A DNA stretch of 64,000 bases from Maylandia zebra (lineage: Eukaryota; Chordata; Actinopteri; Cichliformes; Cichlidae). The notes under the pieces are model-generated. The model had not been told where the DNA came from, made no database searches, and saw nothing but the letters and a program-made list of their open reading frames with translations. A program made the position numbers and the translations under genes. The stretch is from assembly GCF_041146795.1 (NCBI RefSeq), contig NC_135183.1, positions 16,062,840 to 16,126,839 of the forward strand. Direction: 5' to 3'. Below, in pieces: positions 17,567-37,610 of this stretch (positions within the stretch are counted from its first letter, which is position 1; the number at the start of each line of letters is the position of its first letter).

Positions 17567-18625
17567 CTGTAAAAGATCGGAGGGGGAAAAAAAGGTGTAA
17601 ACGCATTAGAACGCCATCAGGAAACAAAGGTGAGCGGTGATGACTGAACACACTGTGTGGCGCTGGTTCACATCTGATGACGTGTCACAAACGGGCACAT
17701 GAATTCATGCAACAACACTGCCATAGAGAGTACAAAATAAAGGAGAATACACTCATGAAGACACATAATCACATATCCACAGGCAAAGAGTGGGAGGAGG
17801 ATAGGGAAAAAAACATCAGAAATAATGTTTGATATAAATTCCCATCATGGGAGACTCAATTAGGAAGAGACACTCTACTGAGCGTGCTCTGAAATTATTA
17901 GTCTTTCTACATTTCATTAAACAGTACTTGGCTGCAGTAGTAGCTCCAGGCTTGAAAGGTCATACAGAAATATTTCTTGATTAATGAACCTTCTTAAATG
18001 CACTGAGACTTATAAGTACAACTATAAAAAGAGAGAGAGAGTACTCAGCTTCTACAACCAGTACAAGGTTTGACATTAGTACTCAAACTTGCTGCTTTAC
18101 ATCTGAAAGAAATGAGCAGAGCTGACAGGAACACACGGTGTGGGTTATGTGGGTGTTTTAAGGGAAAAAGTGATGACCAGAGTCAGGTCAGGATGACAGC
18201 AGCTGGAAGAAGTGGAAGCGCTGTGGGAGTTATCCAGGAAGTCGACTTATTGGACCTGCATCCACAGACTAAAGAGCGTGTGCGTGACGAAATTACCCAC
18301 TGACCTCGGTCACTTTTGTTCCACCACAAACTGCTTAAAACCCACCGGGGGACAAAGTTAACGTCTTTCACTTATTGAATTTATTGTTTTAATTTAAAGA
18401 AATAGAAACTTGGGATTTTCTACAAATTTCAACTGGTTAAATTTTTTTCCCTAACCAACTTTTCTGTTTTGTTTTCTTCGTTCATTTCCATTCACGTTTA
18501 TTAGACGAGCCAAAACACAATCATCTTTTTCATTCGTGCGTTTTATTAGATAACAAAATACAAATCAAACTTGTGTTTCTTCTGCTACTGCAAGACTACA
18601 GCCCTCAATCAAGAGGTTTATACAG
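17567..18625. other. Non-coding, nothing recognised
   Basis: Upstream (minus sense) of the Pro/Ser-rich exon. A 77-codon plus-strand open frame around 18070-18303 has no recognisable domain and no supporting splice sites, so I do not call a gene. Confidence 0.4.
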
Positions 18626-19170
18626 TGCTGTGAAAAAGTGTTTGCCCCTTATTAATTCCATAGTTTTTTGCATATTTATCACACTTACATATTTCTGATA
18701 TTGGAACAAATATCAATATAAGACAAAGATAAGGGAAGAATACAAAACGCAGTTTTTCATTTATTAAGGAGCAAAGACGTTATAAGCCCTTAACCCTAAT
18801 AACTGCTTGTGCCACCCTTCGTAGCAAATGCAATCAAACTTTTGCAATTACTGACTACGTGTGTTTCACATTGCTGTGGAGGAATTTGGGCCCAGAATTG
18901 TTTTAATTCAGCCACACTGGAGGGTTTTCCAGCACAAACAGCCTGTTTAAGATCAAAGCACATCAATGAGATTTGCGTTTAAGCTTTGACCCAGCCACTC
19001 CAAAGCCTTCACTTAGTTTTTTTTTGAGCCATTCAATCACTGTCCTGCTCCAGGTCCAAAGTGCTTCAGGACACAAACTGATGGCTGGAGATTCTTCTTC
19101 AGGGTTTTGAATCTTAACTGAGGTAAGTAAGGCCTGCAGTTGTTCAGATTTTGTTTTAAGTGTCCTTTAA
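18626..19170 (-). pseudogene. Degraded Tc1-like transposon
   Basis: The left end ACAGTGCTGTGAAAAAGTG followed by TTTGCCCC is the terminal sequence of an abundant fish Tc1 family. Reading inward on the minus strand are remnants of the transposase C-terminus (around 18880-19050, with the equivalents of the WP-QSPDLNP and CxxEW regions heavily mutated). The match then jumps to an N-terminal portion near 19110-19140, showing an internal deletion. The far end is not clear. Confidence 0.65.
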
Positions 19171-20707
19171 CTTGTGTGATGCAAACAGAAAAGTGATACC
19201 AGTGTAGTGAGCGATTGTTTTTCCAGCATGACTGTAGAAATGCTGCTGTAGAGTCTTTTCACCTCACCTGCTGACAGGTCAGAGGCAAATAAAATTGCTC
19301 TTTGAAGTCAACACCCCTGTATTAAATGCCATTTCTGCAGTTGTTGGAAGCAATAAAGAACTCAGAGTACTGAGTAAATTACATGCTGTGGTGATTAAAA
19401 AAAACTTAAATTAAGCCAAGTAAACACTCAGAATCATAAAACTGTCAAATCTCACAGTTCAGCCTATTCAGACACAAGGATGCAGATTAAAATAGCCCTG
19501 CTGCACAGCAGCAGCACATGTGGCAGCAGATAGCTGTTAAAACATAAGTTTAACAAAAGCCTCCAGTGTTCAAAAAAAGGCCCATTATCTTGTCAGCAGG
19601 CAGGAAAGCGAACAGACTACTATTAAAGTTGTGTGGGCTCTGGAAGAAAGGAAAGCCCTTCCTCCTTCAGCTACAGCTGCTGTTATAGAGGTTTATATAG
19701 TGTGACGCAGGAGGAAAGCAACCACACAGGAACCTGGAAAAGACTGTGAAGACAGGGGTAGATGCATTAAGGACCTTTATCTAAATTTACGGCTGTGCCT
19801 TTAAGTAACATTAGCACAAATGCAAAGTTAATTTAGAAGATGAGGAATTTTGTCTCTAAAACTAAAGTTCTCCACACAGAGTCATGCAATACTTTTAGTT
19901 TCCCACCAGAGGGCGCCTTATATCATCAATTTTACATCTGCAGCCACATTGTAGTCCAAACAAAAAGGAGAAGGGGATCAAAAACTAAAGGTAAGAGATG
20001 AGCTAACCATTGAAGGACTCCAAATAAGCAGCAAAGCAAGTCTGAAATATTATGCTGGAAGATCAGTTTGTGACAGAAACAAAGAAAAATAAACCCGAGT
20101 GCTGCGGGACAGACAGGCGACAGACAGGACGGACTGACTGTGGGACAGATGGACAGAGACATGGAGAACGAAGGACCAGTCAGGATAGCCCACCGGTTGC
20201 TGTTGTAGGAGGGAATGTGGCCGCCGCTCACAGCCACACTTTTGTTGTTGTTGGCTTACATTGTTTGAAAGAAGAGGGGAGAGAAGGCAGATTAATGAGG
20301 AGACAGAGCAGGATTCGAAAAGCACAGTCAGCTGGCACATCTGGACCGGTGTTTGACTTTGTTGTGAACACGTATGTTTGATGTTCGCACTGCAGCCTGG
20401 CTGGACCGAAGTTGAGCTGGGTCAGACCTGGCTGGTCACAACGCCCTCTACCTACAGTAGGGGAGCTGGCTGTTGGTCACATGATCACAATAAAAGAGCT
20501 GGCTGATTGCAACTGACTGTACCAGTGTTTTTGAGGTATTTACCCAGTTTGAGCTTACATTGCATGTGTAGGGGTTAACTTAGGTTCAAACAACCTTAAT
20601 GTGAGCACTTATCCCGGCTGAAGTTAGGTTATAGGGTAAGTAAATCCAGATAAGGGAAAGAAACCCTGGATATGTTAAGCTTGCTTAGTGGTACAGAGCC
20701 CAGGGGC
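19171..20707. other. Non-coding, nothing recognised
   Basis: No supported gene. Open frames around 19930-20380 occur on both strands over the same bases and lack domains. Confidence 0.4.
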
Positions 20708-20710
20708 CTG

Positions 20711-22251
20711 GGGTCCGTTCTTCGTACCTCGCTAAGTAAGTTAGCTGGATTAGATTGTTGACGATTTCGCGTGATCCTGGATCGTTCGGTTCCCCGAAGC
20801 TCATCCGGGACTTGCTGTCATAGCAACAGAGCCGTAAGCGTAAACCTGCTCGGGAGCAGGTTTACTTTATGTAAACAGGATTAGATCGCGGCCACGCAGG
20901 TATGTCCGCTTCATTTATACGAAAGCAACAGCGATAAATAAATAACATCAATGTAACTAAAGATAATGCAGCACCTGATCCTTTTATTGATTTCACACAG
21001 ATACATACAGGTCATTTCCTAAAAAAGGGAAATGTACTATTAACATTCTATTACATGTATGTGATTATTACAGATGTAATTCATATTTCAGAGTAGTAAT
21101 TGTAAATTACTTCGTGTAATCAAGATGAGAGACCACGGCTATAAAATCCAAGGTGGATTTGGGAAGTCTGTCGCAGCCATGTCCTGTCCGTATACGCGAG
21201 CCACCCATTGCGGAAGGTGCAAGATTGATAAGGAGAGTCCTCAGAATTCAGCGTATATTGCGGGACAGACAGGATCCTTTAGCTCAGCGCGACAGTGTGC
21301 TCATTGAGAGATATCGATTTTCCCGTGAGGGTATTATTTACTTAACCAACTTGTTGACGAGGGGATGCAGGACCACCACTTGTCTTTTTTTGCTCTGCCC
21401 TTTTCTTGGTTGCTGTTATAAACAAACAAACAGATTATTTCAGGGTCTCTTTCCAAGAGACGAAAAGCAATATAAGTGATAAATATTACCATTCTGTAGA
21501 ATATTCTTATATTTCACTTTTACTTGTTCCCATGTTCTAGTGGGTCCTGTTGTGGCTCTAATGTGAAAGAGGATATAATATAACAATATAATATAATGTA
21601 ATATAATATTGGATAATATGGTGTGATATGATAAATCTACCCTACCGCCTACTGGTGTTGGCCAGAGGGGCCGATGGCGCAATATGGCAGCCTGGCTTCT
21701 GTCAGTCTGCCCCAGGGCAGCTGTGGCTACAACCGTAGCTGCCTCCACCAGTGTGTGAATGTGAGAGTGAATGAATAGTGGCATTGTAAAGCGCTTTGGG
21801 TGCCTTGAAAAGCGCTATATAAATCCAATATATTATTATTATTATTATTAAATTACTTACGAGTTTAATTTGTCAGCAACTCTCTGCCAGCCCTCTCTCC
21901 TTGCTTTTGCAGCCTTTGCAGTGTTCCCTTGCGTTCTGATTAAACTCTGAAACTCCTGAAATCCCTCACTCAGGAGTTCTTGCTCTGCTGCCGAAAAATA
22001 CCGAGCCGAGCGCGCTCCTTCGACATTTTCGCCGACCAATCAGAGGGTTGCCGATCAATGTTTCTACTATCGATGCGTAGCTCCTTTTACGACACCCAGT
22101 GATGTCACATTACTGCGTCCAGCTGTACTAATCGTCAACGGAAGGTGTGTTCGGAGAACCGGATTAGCGAGCTCACGGTTAGCGCGATGGTTTGATCTTG
22201 GATGTGTCATTTGATCTTGGATGTAGTGAGCGACGTACGAAGAACGGGCCC
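20711..22251. mobile_element. Harbinger-type element, copy A
   Basis: The terminal inverted repeats are GGGTCCGTTCTTCGTACC at the left and, reversed, GGGCCCGTTCTTCGTACG at the right. The flanks are CTG (20708-20710) and CAG (22252-22254), i.e. CWG, the 3-bp target used by Harbinger3-like fish elements. The plus strand holds a remnant of the Harbinger nuclease N-terminus (RRVLRIQRILRDRQDPLAQR, then LIERYRFSREGIIYLTNLL, about 21210-21350). The minus strand holds a Myb/SANT-like frame (22039-21857; YFSAAEQELLSEGFQEF, RREGWQRVADKLN). This is the usual two-gene content, but the nuclease core is missing, so the copy is non-autonomous. A very similar copy lies at 32898-34457. Confidence 0.8.
21625..21850 (+). 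repeat. L2/SINE-type repeat nested in Harbinger copy A
   Basis: Contains GCCCCAGGGCAGCTGTGGCT and ends with GTAAAGCGCTTTGGGTGCC, AAAAGCGCTATATAAATCC and an ATT microsatellite tail. The same insertion is at the same place in copy B, so it was present before the copies separated. Confidence 0.75.
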
Positions 22252-22954
22252 CAGGCTGAGTGAGAACCTACATAGACACCAGTTAGTTTGTTTGTCAGGG
22301 CACCGACTAACTCTGACTAATGTGTCTATTTTTGTGTAGTTGTTTTTGTTTTTTTCCCTTTCTTAGTGGTAGCTCACTCATCTTGTGGACTTCAGGTGGA
22401 CCCTCAGAGGATCTTCATGTATGGATAGAGCCACGTTAGTACCAGCTTGGGTGTACGCTGATTCTTTGATTCCCTTTGGCCTCTTGATTGTGAACATCTC
22501 AAACAATTTTCTTACATTTTGCCATTAAATAGAACAATTAAGAAATGTTGGAAGATGTTTCTATTTCCAAATTTATAGAACTAAATTGCTTTTTCTCCTG
22601 ACCAACAGATGAAGTAGATCATAGATTGAGTGTACAGCGATATCCTCAAGAGTAAAAGTGTAAAATCTGACATTTGGCTTGGATTTGTTTGTCACATTTG
22701 CACTAAAAGGGCAATTGGAGGTGAGGTTTCTGGAATTGTTTGTGCATAGAGGAACTTTTGTCACTCTCCAACACAAGTTTAAAACCAACTGGAGATTGAT
22801 TTACTTGAGAAGAGCAGACCTTTTGATAATTTATAGAAAATGGATTGTTTGGTGCAGAAGTACCTGGTGCGGGCAGCTCCAGCTTCACCCTCCTGAGCTG
22901 TGTATTTTCATTTCATTTCAGAGGGAGAACAAGAATGAACCAAACCAAACCTAC

Positions 22955-23110
22955 CAACTCGATCGAGAGAACCAAAAAGAGAGGAGTTGAGCTCGCTTAT
23001 CTCAGAGTCTGAAAAGAAATAACAACGAGTATTTACAAACGGGGAAAAACAGTAAAATATAAACATTATATGAACAAGAGTGAGGAAAATGAGGTACCTG
23101 ATGAGGACAT
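22955..23110 (-). CDS. Possible first two exons of an unrecognised gene
   Basis: On the minus strand an ATG at 23110 gives MSSS plus one base, then a GTACCT donor at 23097. After an 89-nt intron with a strong pyrimidine tract and CAG acceptor, exon 23008-22955 continues DSEISELNSSLFGSLDRV plus one base, with donor GTAGGT. The total is 67 nt, leaving a phase that matches the entry phase of the Pro/Ser-rich exon at 17566, so the three could be one gene. That is a one-in-three coincidence and no homology supports it. The GC-rich sequence upstream (23290-23900) looks like a promoter. Confidence 0.3.
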
Positions 23111-23289
23111 GATCGCTGCTAAAGTTTAGTGTACAAACGCACTTTTTAGCTCTGAGTGTTAGAGGCGAGCTTATTTATATTTTTAAAAAGTGTATTCCAA
23201 GTGTTACAGAAGCTATTTTGCATGGCTTTTGAAGATGAAAAAGCTTTTGAGAGAATGGTAAAAAGGAAAATGCGAAAATGTAGTTAGAG

Positions 23290-23900
23290 GGGGAAGATTA
23301 ACACTTACCGAGTGATATGCACATAGGGCACGCGAAGGCAGTTGTTGTTGATCCCTGGTTTCGTGGCTGTTGCGAGCTCGCAAGCAGTCTGAGCGGCGCC
23401 AGTTGTTGATATGTCTGAAGTCAGAGGTCTTCTGGGAGCTCGACGGCAGTCTTAACCTCAGCGGGAGATCATAAAATCAGACCTGGAGCCGATTGGCTAA
23501 CCGGGGTGCGAAGGGAGCTGTGCGATTTGTTATGTGATTGGCAGGGGGCGAAGTGAGGGGGAGTTGGTCTCTGGCGGAAAATTTTCAAACGATGTAAGCA
23601 GCGCATTTGGGAGCAGAGTGGGGAACGAACAAGGAGGAAAAAATTGTGCTCTGCTCTGGAAGGGTCGGCGATTAAGAGCGAGGTAGAACTTAGACTGTGC
23701 GTTGAATTTTAGAGGTTGCTAGTAAGAGGGAAGTTTTTGAAGAAAAAAGACTAAGGAGTTTTCCCCCTGTTTTGGATTATAAGGCTTTTGGGAATAGAGG
23801 GTAGCTAACAAGTTATTCTAGGGTTTTTGGGGAAATCGCGGAGGATTTTTTAAGGAGTTTTCCCTGCTTATGTTTCTAAGGATTAGGTTAAGGGGGCTGC
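23290..23900 (-). promoter_or_regulatory. CpG-rich promoter-like region
   Basis: This stretch is clearly richer in G, C and CpG than its surroundings. It carries ATTGGCTAACCGG (about 23493) and GTGATTGGCAGG (about 23536), both reverse-complement CCAAT boxes, and a GGGGGCGAAG motif. It lies directly upstream, in minus sense, of the candidate ATG exon at 23110. No TATA box is needed for a CpG-type vertebrate promoter. It could alternatively be the control region of an unidentified element. Confidence 0.35.
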
Positions 23901-24415
23901 GGGGATCGCGAGAGTTTTTTTCTGAGTATGAGTTTTATTCTAAATCTACAAATGCATATAAATCGAAATAAAGTTTTGCCCCAAGGCATGCAGCCTGTAT
24001 TTCCGGCCATACTGAACGTTACAAAAGCACAAGTTTAACTAAACAATTTTAATATGGTTTAAGAGATTTTTAAACACATAAGCACGGAGCCCGAGAGAGC
24101 ACGGTCCGGAGACCTGTGATTCAATCAAAAACCAAAATACTTCACCCGGTATCTTTGTACTAGTTTGTCTGCATAGCTTGAATTCAAATATTTAGAAAAA
24201 AACTGAAAAAAACAGTACTATGTGAAAAAGAATTAAAATGAAAAGCTGAACTATTAGTGCAAGTAATTAGTAAAGCTTTTAGTAGGATGAAGTATTTACT
24301 GTTTAAAGAACCTCAGTTTTTGAACAACTTTGCTTTAAAGACTCAAGAATTCCTGTTTCAGAAACAAACATCTAAGATGACATTAGTGTTGTTGTTGCTG
24401 TTTACGACCACTCAC

Positions 24416-32897
<8,482 letters not shown>

Positions 32898-34457
32898 GGG
32901 CCCGTTCTTCGTACCTCGCTAAGTGAGTTAGCTGGATGAGATTGTTGACGATTTCGCGTGATCCTGGATCGTTCGGTTCCCCGAAGCCCATCCGGGACTT
33001 GCTGTCATAGCAACAGAGCCGTAAGCGTAAACCTGCTCGGGAGCAGGTTTACTTTATGTAAACAGGATTAGATCGCGGCCACGCAGGTATGTCCGCTTCA
33101 TTTATACGAAAGCAACAGCGATATTCCACCACTGTTTCACCATAAATAAATATTATCAATGTAACTAAAGATAATGCAGCACTTGATCCTTTTATTGATG
33201 TCACACAGATACATACAGGTCATTTCCTAAAAAAGGGAAATGTACTATTAACATTCTATTACATGTATGTGATTATTACAGATGTAATTCATATTTCAGA
33301 GTAGTAATTGTAAATTACTTCGTGTAATCAAGATGAGAGACCACGGCTATAAAAGCGAAGGTGGATTTGGGAAGCCTGTCGCAGCCATGTCCTGTCCGTA
33401 TACGCGAGCAGCCCATTGCGGAAGGTGCAAGATTGATAAGGAGAGTCCTCAGAATTCAGCGTATATTGCGGGACAGACAGGATCCTTTAGCTCAGCGCGA
33501 CAGTGTGCTCATAGAGAGATATCGATTTTCCCGTGAGGGTATTATTCACTTAACCAACTTGTTGACGAGGGGGTGCAGGACCACCACCTGTCTTTTGTTG
33601 CTCTGCCCTTTTCTTGGTTGCTGTTATAAACAAACAGATTATTTCAGGGTCTCTGTCCAAGAGACGAAAAGCAATATAAGTGATAAATATTACCATTCTG
33701 TAGAATATGCTTATATTTCACTTTTACTTGTTCCCATGTTCTAGTGGGTCCTGTTGTGGCTCTAATGTGAAAGGGGATATAATATAACATATTATAATAT
33801 AATATAATGTAATATAATATTGGATAATATAGTGTAATATAATAAATCTACCCTACCGCCTACTGGTGTTGGCCAGAGGGGCCGATGGCGCGATATGGCA
33901 GCCTGGCTTCTGTCAGTCTGCCCCAGGGCAGCTGTGGCTACAACCGTAGCTGCCTCCACCAGTGTGTGAATGTGAGAGTGAATGAATAGTGGCATTGTAA
34001 AGCGCTTTGGGTGCCTTGAAAAGCGCTATATAAATCCACTCCATTATTATTGTTATTATTGAATTACTTACGAGTTTGATTTGTCAGCAACTTTCTGCCA
34101 GCCCTCTCTCCTTGCTTTTGCAGCCTTTGCAGTGTTCCCTTGCGTTTTAATTAAACTCTGAAACTCCTGAAATCCCTCACTCAAGAGTTCTTGCTCTGCT
34201 GCCGAAAAATACCGAGCGCGCTCCTTCGACATTTTCGCCGACCAATCAAAGGGTTGCCGATCAATGTTTCTACTATCGATGCGTAGCCCCTGTTAAGCCA
34301 CCCAGTGATCTCACATTACTTCATCCAGCTGTACTAATCGTCAACAACAGGTGTGTTCGGGGAACCGGATTAGCGAGCTCAGAGTTAGCGCGATGATTTG
34401 ATCTTGGATGTTTCATTTGATCTTGGATGTAGTAAGCGACGTACGAAGAACGGGCCC
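32898..34457. mobile_element. Harbinger-type element, copy B
   Basis: Same family and orientation as copy A. The left end GGGCCCGTTCTTCGTACC abuts the truncated CAD exon. The right end (GTACGAAGAACGGGCCC) abuts CTG and a second Harbinger element. The flanks are CAG (32895-32897) and CTG (34458-34460), again CWG. It carries the same nuclease N-terminal remnant (about 33418-33560), the same nested L2/SINE tail (about 33845-34050) and a Myb/SANT-like minus-strand remnant near 34070-34240. Small indels distinguish it from copy A, such as an extra ATTCCACCACTG stretch near 33122. Confidence 0.85.
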
Positions 34458-34460
34458 CTG

Positions 34461-35589
34461 GGCCCTATTTCAGGAAGCCGGTTTAGTGCAAACTCTGAGT
34501 AAGTATACCCTGATTTAACGAAAACTCTGGCTTTTCGGTTTCACAAAGCGAGTTTAGATTAATCCTGAGTGAGTCACTATGACGACACACTCTGTGAAGC
34601 TAACCCCCACCTGTTTTTCGGGCCTCCGCTTTTTTTCTGTTGGCTATAACAGGTCACATTTGAGCATACAGAGTAAGCAAATATGTACTTGTAATGTGCT
34701 CAGATAATTTCAATAAGTGCTTACAGAAAGAAAATTAATGTAGCCTCTAACTGCAATTGATTTACATGGGACAAACAGACCAAGCACTATGGCTCATAAT
34801 ACAATTACACCTTACCTGTTTGGACTATATTTTTATATTTCATTTTTACTTGCTGCCAGGAACGTTTGGGGCCTGTTGGGTCACATCAATGTTTAAATTA
34901 ACACTCACGCATTGACTCTGTCGGCTATGTTTTGCCATGCATGCTCCCTTTCTTTTGCAGCTGAGGCTGTGTTACTTTTTTCCCGCAAAATTTTTTTTTT
35001 TTTTTTTTTTTTTTTGACAGACAACCATTCATACTCACATTCACTCGCACATTCACACCTAGTGACAATTTGGATTTTCCAATTAACCTATCCCCACAAA
35101 CTGCATGTCTTTGGACGGTGGGAGGAAGCCGGAGTACCCGGAGGGAACCCACGCAAACACGGGGAGAACATGCAAACTCCACACAGAAAGACCCCGGCCT
35201 GATGGTGGAATTGAACTCAGGACCTTCTTGCTGTGCGGCAACAGTGCTAACCACCGTGCCACCGTGCTGCCTTTTCCCCGCAAAATTTGCATGTTATCGG
35301 CATATGCTGCCATCAGAATTTCGGCCTCAAGCGCTGTAAGATACATTGACCGCGCCTTCTTTCCCTCCGTCTCCATGGTGACTCGCTTAATCTGTGCTCC
35401 ACTAATCAGGGCTTTACGTATTCTTGTGCGCGCGCTTAACTTGGTGTTAAAGCAACTCCGCGTTGATTGAACTAATTGTTATCAGCCTTTCTGAAACCGA
35501 ATATTCCGAGTTGGACAGTTCGGGGTTACTCAACCCTGAGTATCGTTTTTCACTCTGAGTTTTCTAAACCGGTTTCCTGAAATAGGGCC
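34461..35589. mobile_element. Second Harbinger-type element, different subfamily
   Basis: The terminal inverted repeats GGCCCTATTTCAGGAAGCC and, reversed, GGCCCTATTTCAGGAAACC are flanked by CTG (34458-34460) and CAG (35590-35592), the CWG target. The minus strand codes a Myb/SANT-like protein: KKARSMYLTALEAEILMAAY (about 35359-35300), continuing near 34985-34905 as REKSNTASAAKEREHAWQNI. The two halves are separated by a later repeat insertion. No nuclease gene is left. Confidence 0.8.
34990..35285 (-). repeat. L2/SINE-type repeat inserted in the Myb-like gene
   Basis: A 24-T run (poly-A on the minus strand) is followed by the repeat with ACTGCATGTCTTTGGACGG, GGAACCCACGCAAACACGGG and TGCTAACCACCGTGCCACCG. 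The flanks share TTTCCCGCAAAATTT (left) and TTTCCCCGCAAAATTT (right), a target duplication of about 15 bp. This marks insertion by a LINE-type mechanism into the Harbinger element. Confidence 0.8.
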
Positions 35590-35592
35590 CAG

Positions 35593-36292
35593 GTCTCTGT
35601 GGCTTTTAAACCCCAAAACACGCTGCGCCAAAAATTGGTCCACCCCAAGGATCGGGTCCCCCGACACAAACAGAGTAAAATAGTGTACGCTGTTAAGTGC
35701 CAGGAGGATTGCCAGGATTTATACATCGGGGAAACCAAACAACCTCTGGCGGAGCGGACGGCACAACACAGAAGAGCTACCTCGTCTCGCCAGGACTCTG
35801 CGGTCTATTTACACCTACAGGCCAGTGGACACTCTTTCAATGATGAGGATGTACACATCCTGGACAGAGAGGAACGCTGGTTTGAGCGCGGAGTCAAGGA
35901 GGCCATTTACGTGAAAAGGGAAAGACCATCTCTGAATCGAGGAGGGGGCCTAAGGGTACATCTTTCGCCATCTTACAATGCTGTGATTTCAGCCATTCCC
36001 CAACTCTCTGTGAATGGTACTCATGGCCATTGATCTGTGGTCTTTGATCAATGGGTTTTGGTCAGTGGTTGTTGATCAACGGTCATGAGAATTTTCGTAA
36101 TTATGATTAAGGAACTGACCTCCCAGCCCATTGTTCCTTCAGGGGGCTGGTTTCAGTCATTATACAAATGTACTGTTTATAAGATTTGGAGAACCCTGCA
36201 GTCAGCTGAGACTGAAGAAGTCACTTGGATGAGTGACGAAACGTTTCTCCCACAAAACGCTACGTCCAGATGAACAGAATCAACTTTGGAGA
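35593..36292 (+). pseudogene. Penelope-like retrotransposon 3' end with GIY-YIG nuclease
   Basis: The plus-strand frame from 35599 to 36033 encodes VKCQEDCQDLYIGETKQPLA, then AERTAQHRR and REERWFERGVKEAIYVKRE. LYIGET is the GIY-YIG endonuclease signature found at the C-terminus of many Penelope-like elements in fish, and the downstream non-coding end contains AGTGACGAAACGTTTCTCCC. The reverse transcriptase part is missing: the ORF is cut at its 5' side by the second Harbinger element. The nuclease segment itself has no stop. Confidence 0.75.
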
Positions 36293-36336
36293 TAGAAAAA
36301 TATAGTTTTTCATGTAAACTTGATTATTGTCTGTAG

Positions 36337-37363
36337 TAGGGCTGCCACAAACGATTATTTTCATAGTCGACTAGTCATCAATTATTTTTGCGATTAGTCG
36401 ACTAATCAGATCATCATCCATTGGACGTAAAACGTACAGCTTATTGCACCAGCATTCATCTGCTCTTATATAACTATAATTAGTTTACTGCTTGAAGTGT
36501 TTAAAGTATGTGCTAACTAAAAATAAAGACAAGATGATAGATTAGACTTTTAATAAATTTGAAAATTGTCTCAGTGGTTTAATAAATTAAGTCGTCTGCT
36601 CTTTGCTCCCTAAAATTTAACAGGACATTGGAGTAAATTCTCGACCATCTCAAACTTCTGTTTAATCAGTTTTCTGTTTGACGTTTATTCAGATATGTAA
36701 AATCTATAACTTTAATCTCAGCCAAACCGAATTACTCCGGATCAAATAAAACACTGAAAAAAGCCAAACAATAACATTTTTTAGGTTATCTAAGTGACTT
36801 ATATATCATGTTTAACCTGAGTAGCAAAAGACCGCGGGGGTTTGAAAACGATGTGCCGGGTGTTCGCTGTTCTACACGGATCTAGTGAACCTTACCCCAG
36901 CTAGCTATCAAGCTGGTGGGTAACAGATGTCTCTGAAAACGTCGGCGCACTTTTGAAAATATGTGGTGTCTTGATAAACTGAGCAGATATTTGAGGTTTA
37001 CACAGTTACATTCTCGCCTGAAAATATGTTAAACGTTTATTTTGTGACCCAGAAAGAATAATAAGAGTAATATTAAAACTAACTAGCTGCCGCCATTGTT
37101 GGAAACTGAGCTGGGCAGCGCTATGAATTCTGGGACAGAGCTACTTCTTCTTCTTCGGGGTTTAACGGCAGCTGGCATCCTTGTACATGCAGTGCTGCCA
37201 TCTTCTGTTTCAGTCCGTTATTACACTCTTAAATTCTACTACTTATTCCTGCGTCCTTTGTGATCTTACAAAGCTTCAAACGACGCGTCGACTATTAAAT
37301 CAGTCGTCGACGATTCTGATAGTCGACGTAATCGTGACTAGTCGACTAATCGTGGCAGCCCTA
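36337..37363. mobile_element. hAT-type element, long relative of the 13070 MITE
   Basis: Ends TAGGGCTGCCAC and GTGGCAGCCCTA with inner TAGTCGACTA motifs match the element at 13070-13418, in inverted orientation. It shares the block with GCAGCTGGCATCCTTGTACA (about 37169-37188). It is 1,027 bp and holds extra internal sequence missing from the short copy. No transposase frame was found, and no clear 8-bp flanking duplication. Confidence 0.8.
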
Positions 37364-37610
37364 CTAGAAAGCGAAAATTTCAGAAGAAATTTTAAGTGTG
37401 CCTATGCTGCCGCTAATCAGTATAGTTTGCCATTCAAACGGCTACAGAGAGCAAAACTCAGCAGAGCAGCCATTCTCTACCATGAACTATGGTAAAAACA
37501 AACACCGCTCGCGCCTCATAGATGACAGCTTGCAGTTTTGTGTAAAGATGATGTGACTTCTTACAGCCCCGATTTGTAGACGCTGTGCGCAGAGGTTCAT
37601 AAGCAGACCC

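Noticed and set aside
17237..17572. Plus-strand 111-codon frame
   Set aside because: Antisense shadow of the GC-rich Pro/Ser-rich exon, which has proper splice sites on the minus strand.
37364..37610. Possible coding relic between the hAT end and the klhl10 duplicate (LPFKRLQRAKLSRAAILYH)
   Set aside because: Short, with stops soon after, and only a vague resemblance to ZBED/transposase-like proteins. Not enough to call.
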